DNA from: JACVRW01 sp035705985
Lineage (GTDB): Bacteria; Actinomycetota; Thermoleophilia; Solirubrobacterales; Thermoleophilaceae
Length of the DNA: 21,486 nucleotides
Reading direction: 5' to 3'
NCBI GenBank assembly: GCA_035705985.1
Contig: DASSVP010000192.1
Location: forward strand, 1 to 21,486
Made by a program: the position numbers and the translations under genes. The notes beneath the pieces were generated by a model that saw only the letters and a program-made list of their open reading frames with translations, was not told where the DNA came from and made no database searches. How positions within the stretch are numbered: the first letter of the stretch is position 1; the number at the start of each line of letters is the position of its first letter. Positions 1 through 7,772 of this stretch are shown here, one piece after another.

Positions 1-642
1 CTCAAGCAGACCCAGGAGGACCCGTGGCAGCGGGTGATCGACACCTACCGGATCGGCGACGAGCTGGAGGGCAAGGTCACCAAGGTCGTCACGTTCGGCG
101 CGTTCGTGGAGATCATGGACGGCGTCGAGGGCCTCGTGCACATCTCCGAGCTCGCCCATCACCACGTGGAGAACCCGCGCGAGATCGTCGAGCCGGGCCA
201 GGACGTGCGCGTGAAGATCCTCGAGATCGACTCAGAGCGCCGGCGCCTGTCGCTGAGCGTGAAGCGGGTCGAGGAGCAGCTCCCGCACATCCGCTCGGCT
301 GCCGAGGCCGGAGCGGCGGCAGCCGCGGAGGCCGGCGGAGGCGAGGAGATCGGCGACGTGCCGGACCTCGGGCTGTCGGAGGACGTCTTCGCGGGACCGT
401 CGATCGGCGGGCTCGACCAGCTGCGCAACGCGCTGCCCGAGCAGGAGCCGGAGGCCGAGTCGCCCGCGCCGGAGGCTGAGGCGCCCGCCGCGGAAGCGCC
501 CGCGGCGGAGGTCCCGGAGGCCGAGCCGGCCCCCGAGGGCATCGACGAACAGCCGCCGCCTGAGGAGCCGGCCGCCGACGAGCCTGAACAGGCTCCGCCC
601 GCCGCTCCCGACCAGGACGAAGAGCAGCCCACGGAGGAGTAG
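1..642 (+). CDS. rpsA: 30S ribosomal protein S1, C-terminal part (5' truncated by window)
   Basis: The reading frame is open from base 1, so the gene begins upstream. The first residues (LKQTQEDPW) are the usual linker that ends one S1 repeat and opens the next. One complete S1 RNA-binding OB-fold follows at about residues 18-90 of the visible part, with GAFVEI, GLVHISEL and the closing LSLSVK strand. S1 binds mRNA and helps load it on the 30S subunit. After the last S1 repeat comes a tail of about 115 residues made mostly of Ala, Glu and Pro, strongly acidic and probably disordered; such tails occur in actinobacterial S1 proteins. The TAG stop is directly followed by the ATG of coaE with no spacer, so the two are likely co-transcribed. 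The identity is secure; only the number of upstream S1 repeats is unknown. Confidence 0.93.
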   Translation, partial: LKQTQEDPWQRVIDTYRIGDELEGKVTKVVTFGAFVEIMDGVEGLVHISELAHHHVENPREIVEPGQDVRVKILEIDSERRRLSLSVKRVEEQLPHIRSAAEAGAAAAAEAGGGEEIGDVPDLGLSEDVFAGPSIGGLDQLRNALPEQEPEAESPAPEAEAPAAEAPAAEVPEAEPAPEGIDEQPPPEEPAADEPEQAPPAAPDQDEEQPTEE

Positions 643-1245
643 ATGGCCGGGGTCCCGTTCGTGGGGCTCACCGGTGGTCTTGGCGCGGGCAAGTCCGAGG
701 CGCTGCGGGCGCTCGGCGAGCTGGGCGCCGCGACGCTCTCGACCGATGCCGTCGTCCACGAGCTGCTCGCGAGCGAGGAGCTGCGCGACGCCTTGGTGGC
801 CCGGCTCGGCGAGGAGGTCGCGCCAGCCGGCACGCTCGACCGGTCGCTGATCGCCGAGCGCGTCTTCGGCGACGAGACGGCGCGCGGGTGGCTCGAGGGC
901 GAGCTGTGGCCGCGCGTCGGCAGGCGGGTCGTCGAGTGGCGCGAGGAGGTCGAGGCGCTCGAGCCGCCGCCGCGCGCGGCGGTGGTGGAGGTGCCGCTCT
1001 TGTTCGAGTCCGGCATGGAGACCGCGTTCGACAGGACGATCGCGGTGGTTGCCGACGAGGCCATTCGGACCGAGCGGGCGGGTGCGCGCGGACACGCCGC
1101 GGTGGCTGAGCGCACCGGCCGCCAGCTGTCTCAGGAGGAAAAAGCGGAACGCGCGGACTTCGAGATCCGCAACGACGGTACCCTGGCGGAGTTGAGAGAG
1201 AAGCTGTCTCGCGTGCTTGCGCGACTCGAATCACCGCACCCATGA
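643..1245 (+). CDS. coaE: Dephospho-CoA kinase
   Basis: The product is 200 residues, the normal CoaE size. It phosphorylates the 3'-hydroxyl of the ribose in dephospho-CoA with ATP, the last step of CoA synthesis, in the cytoplasm. A P-loop lies at residues 11-18 (GGLGAGKS), followed by the family's STDAVVHEL segment with Asp35, EVPLLFESG near 119-127, and the C-terminal QLSQEEKAERADFEIRNDG block that matches the CoaE lid and adenine region. ATG 643 abuts the rpsA stop, and the TGA overlaps the ATG of the next gene (ATGA), so translation is probably coupled along the three genes. rpsA-coaE adjacency is common in actinobacteria. The pantothenate genes further along the window feed the same pathway but are not in this operon. 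Confidence 0.93.
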   Translation: MAGVPFVGLTGGLGAGKSEALRALGELGAATLSTDAVVHELLASEELRDALVARLGEEVAPAGTLDRSLIAERVFGDETARGWLEGELWPRVGRRVVEWREEVEALEPPPRAAVVEVPLLFESGMETAFDRTIAVVADEAIRTERAGARGHAAVAERTGRQLSQEEKAERADFEIRNDGTLAELREKLSRVLARLESPHP

Positions 1246-1877
1246 GCTCTCACGCCGCCCGCCGCAGAGTCGCATCGCGACCGTCGCCCGCCCGTCTGAG
1301 GCGGCGCCGGCTCACGCTGGTCGTGGTGGCGCTGCTCGTGGGCGCGGCGTGCGCCCTGGTGGCATCCGGCGTGGGGGAGGAGGCGGTGCGCGAGCTCGGC
1401 GTCCTGCCGCTCCGCCACGACGACATCATCCGCCAGCAGGCGGCCGACAAGAACCTGGACGCGGCGATGATCGCGGCGGTGATCTACGAGGAGTCGCGCT
1501 TCCGCGACCAGACCTCGCATGCGGGTGCGCGTGGGCTGATGCAGATCACCCCGCAGACGGCGGACGCAATCGCGAAGCACTCGGGCGGCACCCGCTTCCA
1601 GCAGGAGGATCTCGCCGATCCCCAGATCAACATCTCGTACGGCGCCTACTACCTGCGCCTGCTGATCGACCACTACGGCGGCAACGAGACGCCGGCGATA
1701 GCGGCCTACAACGCCGGCATGGGCAACGTCGACCGCTGGGTGAGCAAGGCCGGCGGCGCCGGCGAGTTCGACCACACCGAGGACATCCCGTTCCCCGAGA
1801 CCCGCGCCTACGTGGAGAACGTGATGGAAAGCCGCGCGGAGTACCGCGAGAACTACGCGGACGATCTGGGCCTCTAG
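1242..1877 (+). CDS. Membrane-anchored SLT-family lytic transglycosylase
   Basis: The product is 211 residues. It has an Arg-rich cytoplasmic start, one membrane segment at about 24-43 and then a soluble lytic transglycosylase (Slt70-type) domain from about 58 to 190. Visible family motifs are IYEESRF with the presumed catalytic Glu84, GLMQITP at 98-104, and AAYNAG at 154-159. Such enzymes cleave the MurNAc-GlcNAc bond of peptidoglycan and form 1,6-anhydro ends; this one would act at the outer face of the membrane. The ATG overlaps the coaE stop by four bases (ATGA), so it belongs to the rpsA-coaE transcript. Its TAG abuts the stop codon of the convergent ABC-F gene. The family is clear; no specific Slt/MltE name can be assigned. 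Confidence 0.9.
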   Translation: MSSHAARRRVASRPSPARLRRRRLTLVVVALLVGAACALVASGVGEEAVRELGVLPLRHDDIIRQQAADKNLDAAMIAAVIYEESRFRDQTSHAGARGLMQITPQTADAIAKHSGGTRFQQEDLADPQINISYGAYYLRLLIDHYGGNETPAIAAYNAGMGNVDRWVSKAGGAGEFDHTEDIPFPETRAYVENVMESRAEYRENYADDLGL

Positions 1878-3776
1878 CTACTGGGGCGAGGCCGCCTCCC
1901 AGCGGGCGTAGGCCTCCTCGACCGCCTTCTTCGCCGCCGCGTGGCGCTTCGTTGCCCGTTCGCTCGCCGTCGGGCTCGCCCAGGCGGAGGGGTCGGCGAG
2001 CTCGTCCTCCAGCGCGCGCAGGGCGGCCTCGGCCCTCTCCACCTCGCGTTCCAGGTCGGCCGCCCTCTTGACCGCGTTCTTCGACGGGCCGGCCGGCTTC
2101 TTCGGGCGGCCGTTCGCCTTCGGCTTCGCAGCCGCGCGCTCGGCCCGGCCGCTTCGCTTCGCCGTAGCCGCGGCCTCGCGGCGCTCGTCGCGGATGCGCG
2201 AGTACTCCGCCCAACCGCCGGCGTAGCTCCGAAGCCGGCCGTCTTCGAGCGCGATCGTCCGCGTGCCCACCGCGTCCAGCAGCGCGCGGTCGTGCGACAC
2301 CAGGAGCACCGTTCCGTCGAAGGCGCGCAGCGCGTCCTCGAGCGCCTCGCGCGCGTCGATGTCGAGGTGGTTCGTGGGCTCGTCGAGGATCAGCAGGTTC
2401 GAGCCCGACGCCACGAGGATCGCCAGCGACAGCCGCCGTCGCTCGCCGCCAGAGAGGCCGTCGAGCGGCTTCTCCGCCTCGGCGCCGCTGAACAGGAACC
2501 GCCCGAGCAGCGCGCGAGCCCTGTTCGGCGTCAGCCCGGTCGCCCGCTGGGCCGCCTCGAGCGCCGTGCCAGCCGAGCCCAGCTCCTCAGCGTGCTGCGA
2601 CAGGAAGCCGAGCTTCACGTTGTGGCCCGTCCGGAGCTTCCCCCTGTCCAGCTCGCGCCGCCCCGCCAGCGCCTCGATCAGCGTGGTCTTGCCGGCGCCG
2701 TTCGGCCCGACGAGCGACACGTGCTCTCCCCGCTCGAGCCAGAACTCGCCCTCCTCGAGCAGCGTGCGGCCGGGTACCTCGAGCCGCGCGTCGCTCACGT
2801 CCACGACCACGCGCCCGGCCCGCTCCGCGCCGCCGAACCTGAAGCCGAGCGACCGGTCGTCGGTCGGATCCCGCTCGATGCGCTCCATCTTCTGGAGCTT
2901 CTTCACGCGCGACTGCGCCTGGCGCGCCTTCGTCGCCTTGTACCGGAAGCGCTCGATGAAGCGCTCCATGCGCGCGATCTCCGCCTGCTGCTTCTCGATC
3001 TGCCGGCCGAGCTGGATGTCGCGCGCGGCCGCCTCGCGGCGCCAGGCGTGCCAGCTGCCGGGGAAGAAGCGGGCGCGACCGGCCTCGAGCTCGAGCACGG
3101 ACGTGCCCACGGCCTCCAGAAACCAGCGGTCGTGAGCCACGAGGATCACCGCGGCGTCGAGCCCTGTGAGGTACTCCTCGAGCCACTCGAGCGACGCGAT
3201 GTCGAGGTGGTTCGTGGGCTCGTCGAGGAGGAGCAGGTCCGGGTCGCCGGCCAGAGCCCGCGCGAGCGACGCGCGCGTGAGCTCGCCCCCGGAGAACGTG
3301 GACAGCGGGCGGTCGAGCTGCTCGTCCGTGAAGCCGAGCCCGTGGAGCGGCCCGAGCGCGCGACTGCGCCAGTTCCAGCCGCCCGCGTGCTCGAGCCGGG
3401 CCTGCGCGCGTGAGTAACGGTCGAGCAGCGCGCGGTCGTCCGGCCGCTCCGCCATCTCGCCCTCGAGCGCGCGCAGCGTCTCCTCGAGCGCGACGAGGTC
3501 GCGGCACCCGGTGAGCACGTAGCTGCGAAGCGAGAGCTCCCGCTCGCGCGGCGGGCGCTGGTCGTGTAACGCGATCCGCGTGCCCTTCTCGAAGACCAAC
3601 TCGCCACCGTCGATGCCCGTCTCCCCGGACACCATCCTGAGCAGCGTCGTCTTGCCCGCGCCGTTCCGGCCGGCAAGCGTCATGCGGTCGCCGCGCTCGA
3701 GCTTGAAGGAGACGCCCCGGAACAGCGGAGAGCCCGCCATGTCCTTGTCGAGAGAGCTTGCGATCACGACCGCCAT
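1878..3776 (-). CDS. ABC-F family ATPase (Uup/EttA-like)
   Basis: The product is 632 residues with two complete ABC domains and no membrane segments, the ABC-F plan. Domain 1 has GRNGAGKTT, then FSGGELTR and LLLDEPTNHLD. Domain 2 has GPNGAGKTT, LSGGERRR and LILDEPTNHLD. Each has its switch His (VAHDRWFL, VSHDRALL). Between them lies the charged P-site tRNA interaction motif linker, about residues 235-315, rich in Arg, Lys and Gln. A C-terminal Lys/Ala/Pro-rich stretch leads into a coiled coil (about 555-625) like the Uup C-terminal domain. ABC-F proteins bind the ribosomal E site and relieve stalling; some give antibiotic protection. I chose ATG 3776 because MAVVIASSL matches usual starts. 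An in-frame TTG at 3788 would add four residues, and neither has a good ribosome site. Confidence 0.88.
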   Translation of the reverse strand: MAVVIASSLDKDMAGSPLFRGVSFKLERGDRMTLAGRNGAGKTTLLRMVSGETGIDGGELVFEKGTRIALHDQRPPRERELSLRSYVLTGCRDLVALEETLRALEGEMAERPDDRALLDRYSRAQARLEHAGGWNWRSRALGPLHGLGFTDEQLDRPLSTFSGGELTRASLARALAGDPDLLLLDEPTNHLDIASLEWLEEYLTGLDAAVILVAHDRWFLEAVGTSVLELEAGRARFFPGSWHAWRREAAARDIQLGRQIEKQQAEIARMERFIERFRYKATKARQAQSRVKKLQKMERIERDPTDDRSLGFRFGGAERAGRVVVDVSDARLEVPGRTLLEEGEFWLERGEHVSLVGPNGAGKTTLIEALAGRRELDRGKLRTGHNVKLGFLSQHAEELGSAGTALEAAQRATGLTPNRARALLGRFLFSGAEAEKPLDGLSGGERRRLSLAILVASGSNLLILDEPTNHLDIDAREALEDALRAFDGTVLLVSHDRALLDAVGTRTIALEDGRLRSYAGGWAEYSRIRDERREAAATAKRSGRAERAAAKPKANGRPKKPAGPSKNAVKRAADLEREVERAEAALRALEDELADPSAWASPTASERATKRHAAAKKAVEEAYARWEAASPQ

Positions 3777-3930
3777 GCGTTCGCTCAAGGCTAGACCCGG
3801 ATGCTGCTCGGCATGAAGAGGCCGAGGAACGGCAGGCAGGTGCTGAGCTTCGCCACCGGCGCGCCCGTCACGTGCATCCCGATCCAGGGCCGCGGCCGGA
3901 CGTTGGCCGGGACCCTCTCGATCTACAGCT

Positions 3931-3966
3931 GCCTGGGCGAGGCGACTTGGGTCGCCAGGCCCAGGC
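3931..3966 (-). terminator. Strong hairpin, probable terminator of the 3978-4703 gene
   Basis: Eight bases GCCTGGGC (3931-3938) pair with GCCCAGGC (3959-3966). Inside, GGCGAC (3941-3946) pairs with GTCGCC (3951-3956) around a TTGG loop. The two helices are separated by a symmetric GA/AG internal loop. It starts 11 bases past the stop codon of the minus-strand membrane-protein gene. No T-tract follows, which is usual for high-GC actinobacterial terminators. The 189-bp gap 3789-3977 otherwise holds nothing I can support, apart from the unseen ABC-F promoter it must contain. Confidence 0.6.
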
Positions 3967-3977
3967 GCTGAAGAGGA

Positions 3978-4703
3978 TCAGGCGCTGGCCGGGGCCGCCC
4001 CGCGGATCGGGGCGGTACCGGTCGGCCCGTTCGGCCGGCGGGCGCCGAGGACGATCAGCACCACGCCGAACGCGAGCGCGAAGGACCCGCTGCCGAGTGC
4101 GGTCCAGCCGAGCTCGTTGAGGAACGGGATGTCCGCTCCGGCGCTGATGTCGGCGTCGACGCCGAGCGAGCCGTCGGCGTTCATGACGACGATCGACCAG
4201 TCACCGTCCTCGACCTCCCAGTCAACGGTCTGGCGACCGGTGCCCTGGTTGGACGCGACCCAGATGTCCGCGTGCTCGGGCGAGGCGGGACGGCCGTTGC
4301 CCGGATGGCGCGTGTAGTCGGGGTCGAAGGACTCGAACGGACCCGCTTCGACGTCGTCGACGGTCGTGTGCGGGACGCCGCTCAGGTAGCGCTCCACGTC
4401 GCTTGTGGCAGCGATGCCCACGAACAGCTCCTTGCCGTCACGCGACTCGGCGTCGAGCCGGAGCTTGCCGAGGTCGTCGGGCCGGACGACCCAGTCGCCC
4501 TCGCCGAGGTCCACGTCGAGGTTCCCGGTGGAAAGAGCCCGCGTGTCGCCCGACAGGCGGTGGGTGTCCGTCATGAGATAGCCGTCGTCGTCCTTCTCGA
4601 TCTCGCCGTATAGAGCAAGACTGCCCCCGAGCACGAGCGCGGTGGCGAGCAGCGCGGTGATGGCGCCGGTGACTACGAGTGCGATGCGTCCTGCGTTGTT
4701 CAT
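3978..4703 (-). CDS. Two-segment membrane protein with large extracytoplasmic domain, function unknown
   Basis: The product is 241 residues. Hydrophobic segments lie at about 7-31 and 200-220, with about 165 residues between them that should lie outside the membrane, and a short Arg/Pro-rich tail inside. The outer part is acidic and strand-rich (for example LDVDLGEGDWVV and WEVEDGDWSIVVMNADGS), suggesting paired beta-sandwich modules, but I cannot name a family. I recall similar unnamed proteins in actinobacteria. The start is well fixed by GGAGGT at 4710-4715, six bases before the ATG. The gene is monocistronic as far as can be seen: a hairpin follows its stop, and it is divergent from the GIY-YIG/uvrB pair. 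No catalytic motif is visible. Existence is sure, function unknown. Confidence 0.8.
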   Translation of the reverse strand: MNNAGRIALVVTGAITALLATALVLGGSLALYGEIEKDDDGYLMTDTHRLSGDTRALSTGNLDVDLGEGDWVVRPDDLGKLRLDAESRDGKELFVGIAATSDVERYLSGVPHTTVDDVEAGPFESFDPDYTRHPGNGRPASPEHADIWVASNQGTGRQTVDWEVEDGDWSIVVMNADGSLGVDADISAGADIPFLNELGWTALGSGSFALAFGVVLIVLGARRPNGPTGTAPIRGAAPASA

Positions 4704-4780
4704 TTCGATACCTCCGATTCAGTGGGATTTGCGATGTGTCAACGGTCCCACCGCGAAGGCCCGGTTTCGCTGGAGCCACC

Positions 4781-5056
4781 ATGCGTCCGAGGGTGCGGTT
4801 ATCCCTCCCTCGGGTGGCCGCCTTCGTGTACCTGCTGCGCTGCGCCGACGGCACGCTCTACTGCGGCTGGTCGACCGACCCGGAGCGCCGGCTGCGCCAG
4901 CACCAGGCCGGCACGGCGAGCCGCTACACGCGCCGGCGCCTGCCCGTCGAGCTCGTGTACACGCGCGAGTTCGCCACCCGCTCCGAGGCGATGAGGGAGG
5001 AGGTCCGCATCAAGCGCCTTCGCCCGGCCGACAAGCGCCGCCTCGCTAACGTCTAG
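4781..5056 (+). CDS. Small GIY-YIG domain protein (YhbQ/UPF0213-like)
   Basis: The product is 91 residues, essentially one GIY-YIG nuclease-fold domain. The visible block is FVYLLRCADGTLYCGWSTDP, followed by ERRLRQHQAG with the conserved Arg, then ELVYTREFATRSEAMREE with the conserved Glu on the helix, and the closing IKRLRPADKRRL. The usual YIG is YCG here. Stand-alone members are thought to act on DNA, but their roles are poorly defined. ATG 4781 has GGAG five bases upstream; GTG 4814 would begin right at the domain and is a realistic alternative. The stop is five bases before the uvrB GTG, so the two are surely one transcript. UvrC carries the same nuclease fold at its N-terminus, which makes the pairing suggestive but does not prove a role in excision repair. 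Confidence 0.85.
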   Translation: MRPRVRLSLPRVAAFVYLLRCADGTLYCGWSTDPERRLRQHQAGTASRYTRRRLPVELVYTREFATRSEAMREEVRIKRLRPADKRRLANV

Positions 5057-5061
5057 AGGTC

Positions 5062-7062
5062 GTGCCGAAGTTCGAAATCAACTCCGCCTACAGCCCGGTC
5101 GCCGACCAGCCGACCGCCATGGCCGGGCTGGCGCGCGGCGTGGACGACGGCGACCGCTTCCAGACCCTCCTCGGCGTGACCGGCTCGGGCAAGACGGCCA
5201 CGATGGCCTTCACGATCGAGCAGGTCCAGCGGCCCGCGCTCGTGATCGCCCACAACAAGACGCTCGCCGCCCAGCTCTGCAACGAGTTCCGGGAGTTCTT
5301 CCCGAAGAACTCGGTCGAGTACTTCGTGTCGTACTACGACTACTACCAGCCCGAGGCGTACGTCCCGGCCCAGGACCTCTACATCGAGAAGGACTCCTCC
5401 ATCAACGAGGAGATCGACCGCCTCCGGCACTCGGCCACGAGCGCGCTGTTCGCGCGCCGCGACGTGATCGTCGTCGCGTCGGTGTCCTGCATCTACGGCC
5501 TGGGCTCACCGCAGAAGTACAACGCCCAGGTCACGCTGCTGAAGCGGGGGGAGATGGCGGACCGCGACGAGATCCTGCGCAAGCTCGTCGACAACATGTA
5601 CACCCGGAACGACCAGGCGCTCGGCCGCGGCACCTTCCGGGTACGCGGCGAGACGCTCGAGGTGTTCCCGGCCTACGCGGAGACCGCCTACCGCGCCGTC
5701 TTCTTCGGCGACGAGATCGAGGCCATCCAGCACTTCGACCCGCTCACCGGCGAGGTGTTCGCCGAGCTCGAGCACGCCGGCATCTGGCCGGCGACACACT
5801 ACGCCACCGACCGCCCCACGATCGAGCGCGCCGTCGGCGAGATCCGCGACGAGATGGAGGCGCGCTGCGCCGAGCTGGAGCAGCAGGGCAAGCTGCTCGA
5901 GTCGCACCGGCTCCGCCAGCGCACCCAGTTCGACATGGAGATGTTGCGCGAGCTCGGCTTCTGCAACGGCATCGAGAACTACTCGCGCATCCTGGACGGC
6001 CGCGCGCCCGGCGAGCGGCCCTTCTGCCTGCTCGACTTCTTCCCGGACGACTTCGTCTGCTTCATCGACGAGTCGCACCAGACCGTGCCGCAGATCGGCG
6101 GCATGTTCGAGGGCGACCGCTCGCGCAAGAACACGCTCGTGGAGTTCGGCTTCCGCCTGCCGAGCGCGCTCGACAACCGCCCGCAGACCTTCGACGAGTT
6201 CCTCCAGCACACGCCGCAGATCGTGTTCGTCTCGGCCACGCCGGGCGAGTTCGAGCGCAACCACTCGTCGCGGATCGTGGAGCAGATCGTGCGCCCCACG
6301 GGCGTCGTGGACCCGGAGGTGGACGTCCGCGAGACGAAGAACCAGATCGACGACCTCATGGAGGAGATCCGCCAACGCGTGGAGGCGGAGGAGAGGACGC
6401 TGGTCACCACGCTCACCAAGAAGATGGCGGAGGACCTCACGGACTACCTGCTCGAGTACGGCTTCAAGGTGCGCTACCTGCACTCAGAGATCGACACGCT
6501 CGAGCGCATCCAGATCATCCGAGAGCTGCGCCTGGGCGAGTACGACGTGCTCGTGGGCGTGAATTTGCTCCGCGAGGGGCTCGATCTGCCGGAGGTCTCG
6601 CTCGTCGCGATCCTCGACGCCGACAAGGAGGGCTTCCTCCGCGGCGAGACGTCGCTGATCCAGACGATCGGCCGCGCCGCCCGGAACATCCGCGGCAAGG
6701 TGATCATGTACGCGGACAAGGAGACGGCCGCGATGCGCACCGCGATCGACGAGACGAACCGTCGCCGCTCGATCCAGGTCGCCTACAACGAGGAGCACGG
6801 CATCACGCCCGAGACGATCCAGAAGGGCATCTCGGACATCTCGGACTTCCTCATGACCGAGTCGAAGGTGCCGACCGGCCGCGGGCGCCGCAGGCGCGAC
6901 ACCGAGGGCATGTCGGCGGAGGACCTCCGGCGGACGATCGTGGAGCTCGAGGAGGAGATGCTCGCCGCGGCGGACGACCTGCGCTTCGAGTACGCCGCGA
7001 AGCTCCGCGACGAGATCAAGTCGCTGCGCCGCGAGCTGGACGAGGCCGAAGCCACGACCTGA
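5062..7062 (+). CDS. uvrB: Excinuclease ABC subunit B
   Basis: The product is 666 residues, the normal UvrB length. UvrB is the DNA-damage verification helicase of nucleotide excision repair: UvrA loads it, and it then recruits UvrC. Visible are ADQPTA near the start, Walker A GVTGSGKT at 38-45, the beta-hairpin region with YYDYYQPEAYVP at about 91-102, the SVSCIYGLG block, the DESH box (FIDESHQTVPQ), motif V/VI (LREGLDLPEVSLV and QTIGRAARN), and a C-terminal UVR helix pair (about 627-660) that contacts UvrC. The GTG start is forced: an in-frame TAA lies 15 bases upstream and no other start codon intervenes. The purine-rich AGAGGT is only one base from it, so re-initiation after the GIY-YIG gene is likely. 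A hairpin overlaps the stop. Confidence 0.96.
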   Translation: MPKFEINSAYSPVADQPTAMAGLARGVDDGDRFQTLLGVTGSGKTATMAFTIEQVQRPALVIAHNKTLAAQLCNEFREFFPKNSVEYFVSYYDYYQPEAYVPAQDLYIEKDSSINEEIDRLRHSATSALFARRDVIVVASVSCIYGLGSPQKYNAQVTLLKRGEMADRDEILRKLVDNMYTRNDQALGRGTFRVRGETLEVFPAYAETAYRAVFFGDEIEAIQHFDPLTGEVFAELEHAGIWPATHYATDRPTIERAVGEIRDEMEARCAELEQQGKLLESHRLRQRTQFDMEMLRELGFCNGIENYSRILDGRAPGERPFCLLDFFPDDFVCFIDESHQTVPQIGGMFEGDRSRKNTLVEFGFRLPSALDNRPQTFDEFLQHTPQIVFVSATPGEFERNHSSRIVEQIVRPTGVVDPEVDVRETKNQIDDLMEEIRQRVEAEERTLVTTLTKKMAEDLTDYLLEYGFKVRYLHSEIDTLERIQIIRELRLGEYDVLVGVNLLREGLDLPEVSLVAILDADKEGFLRGETSLIQTIGRAARNIRGKVIMYADKETAAMRTAIDETNRRRSIQVAYNEEHGITPETIQKGISDISDFLMTESKVPTGRGRRRRDTEGMSAEDLRRTIVELEEEMLAAADDLRFEYAAKLRDEIKSLRRELDEAEATT

Positions 7063-7080
7063 GCGCCTGGGAGGGCGCTC
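7061..7080 (+). terminator. Hairpin overlapping the uvrB stop, probable terminator
   Basis: GAGCGCC (7061-7067) and GGCGCTC (7074-7080) form a perfect seven-pair stem with a six-base loop. It starts within the TGA stop codon of uvrB. No T-tract follows. The gap to the next gene (7063-7193) holds this hairpin and presumably the promoter of the four-gene operon; I could not pick a convincing -10/-35 pair. Confidence 0.5.
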
Positions 7081-7193
7081 CCGGGTACGCGACAGCCCGC
7101 AGAGGTTGTGCTACCTGTGGAGTAGCTGGCGTCTTTGCGTTTCTCCCATTCCGCCCCGTCTGACCTCCACGGCAACCGCCGCGCCCATAGCGC

Positions 7194-7772
7194 ATGAAAT
7201 GGCCCCGCCTGCAGCCTGACCCGACGGGACCGCCCCGGCCGGTGACGATGGCAGTGGTCGGCGTGGCCGTGTTCGCGTCGGCCTTCGGCGTCGCCCGCGC
7301 CGCCGGAGGCGAGGACGGGGCCGACATCCGGGCCGGGACTCAGAGCCGTGCGCTCCAGCTGCGCACCGCATCCGCGCTGCCCACCCTGAACGTCGAGGAG
7401 GTTGACGCAGAGGCGCAACGCGAGCGGGCGCGAGAGCGCGCGCGCAAGCGGCGGCGCGCCGAGCGCGAGAAGAGGGAGGCCGCCGAGAAGCGCGCTGCGC
7501 GCAAGGAGCGCCGCCGCCTGAGGGCCGAGCGCCGGGAGCAGCGAGAGGCCGAGGCGGAGGCCGAGCGGCAGGCGGAGGCCGAGCGGCAGGCCGAGGCGGA
7601 GCGGCAAGCCGAAGCAGAGCTCAGGCGCAAGGAGCGCGAGCGGCAGGAGCAGGAGCAGGCGCCTGAGCAGCCGCAGGAGCAGGCGCCCGGGCAGCCGCAG
7701 GAGACGCCCCCCGAGCAGCCGCCCACGACCACGACTCCTCCGCCCGCCGAGCCGCCCGCCGGATCGGGATGA
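7194..7772 (+). CDS. Membrane-tethered Arg/Glu-rich coiled-coil protein, first gene of four-gene operon
   Basis: The product is 192 residues and I do not recognise a family. A hydrophobic segment at about 17-37 (VTMAVVGVAVFASAFGVARA) is a signal anchor or signal peptide. After it, residues about 70-150 are almost entirely Arg, Glu, Ala, Lys and Gln with heptad-like spacing, a long highly charged helix. It contains three AERQAE repeats encoded by 18-bp units (7560-7613) and then two EQAP[EG]QPQ repeats encoded by 24-bp units (7653-7700). The last 35 residues are a Pro/Thr-rich tail. The helix should lie outside the membrane if the segment is a signal anchor. No ribosome site precedes ATG 7194, so the message may be leaderless or the start slightly different. 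The stop overlaps the next ATG (ATGA). Composition-biased sequence could in principle be a chance open frame, but the coupling argues that it is real. Confidence 0.65.
   Translation: MKWPRLQPDPTGPPRPVTMAVVGVAVFASAFGVARAAGGEDGADIRAGTQSRALQLRTASALPTLNVEEVDAEAQRERARERARKRRRAEREKREAAEKRAARKERRRLRAERREQREAEAEAERQAEAERQAEAERQAEAELRRKERERQEQEQAPEQPQEQAPGQPQETPPEQPPTTTTPPPAEPPAGSG

Noticed and set aside
3801..3971. Plus-strand open frame of 56 codons in the gap between the ABC-F and membrane-protein genes
   Set aside because: No ribosome site, no recognisable motif, and its 3' part is the strong hairpin 3931-3966, which explains the sequence better as a terminator.
4737..4742. Perfect TTGACA on the minus strand upstream of the membrane-protein gene
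   Set aside because: A -10 box at the normal distance would overlap the GGAGGT ribosome site at 4710-4715 and has no TANNNT match, so I do not call a promoter.
7560..7700. Short tandem repeats resembling a repeat array
   Set aside because: Units are in-frame with no unique spacers and encode coiled-coil and Pro/Gln linkers, so this is not a CRISPR array or mobile element.
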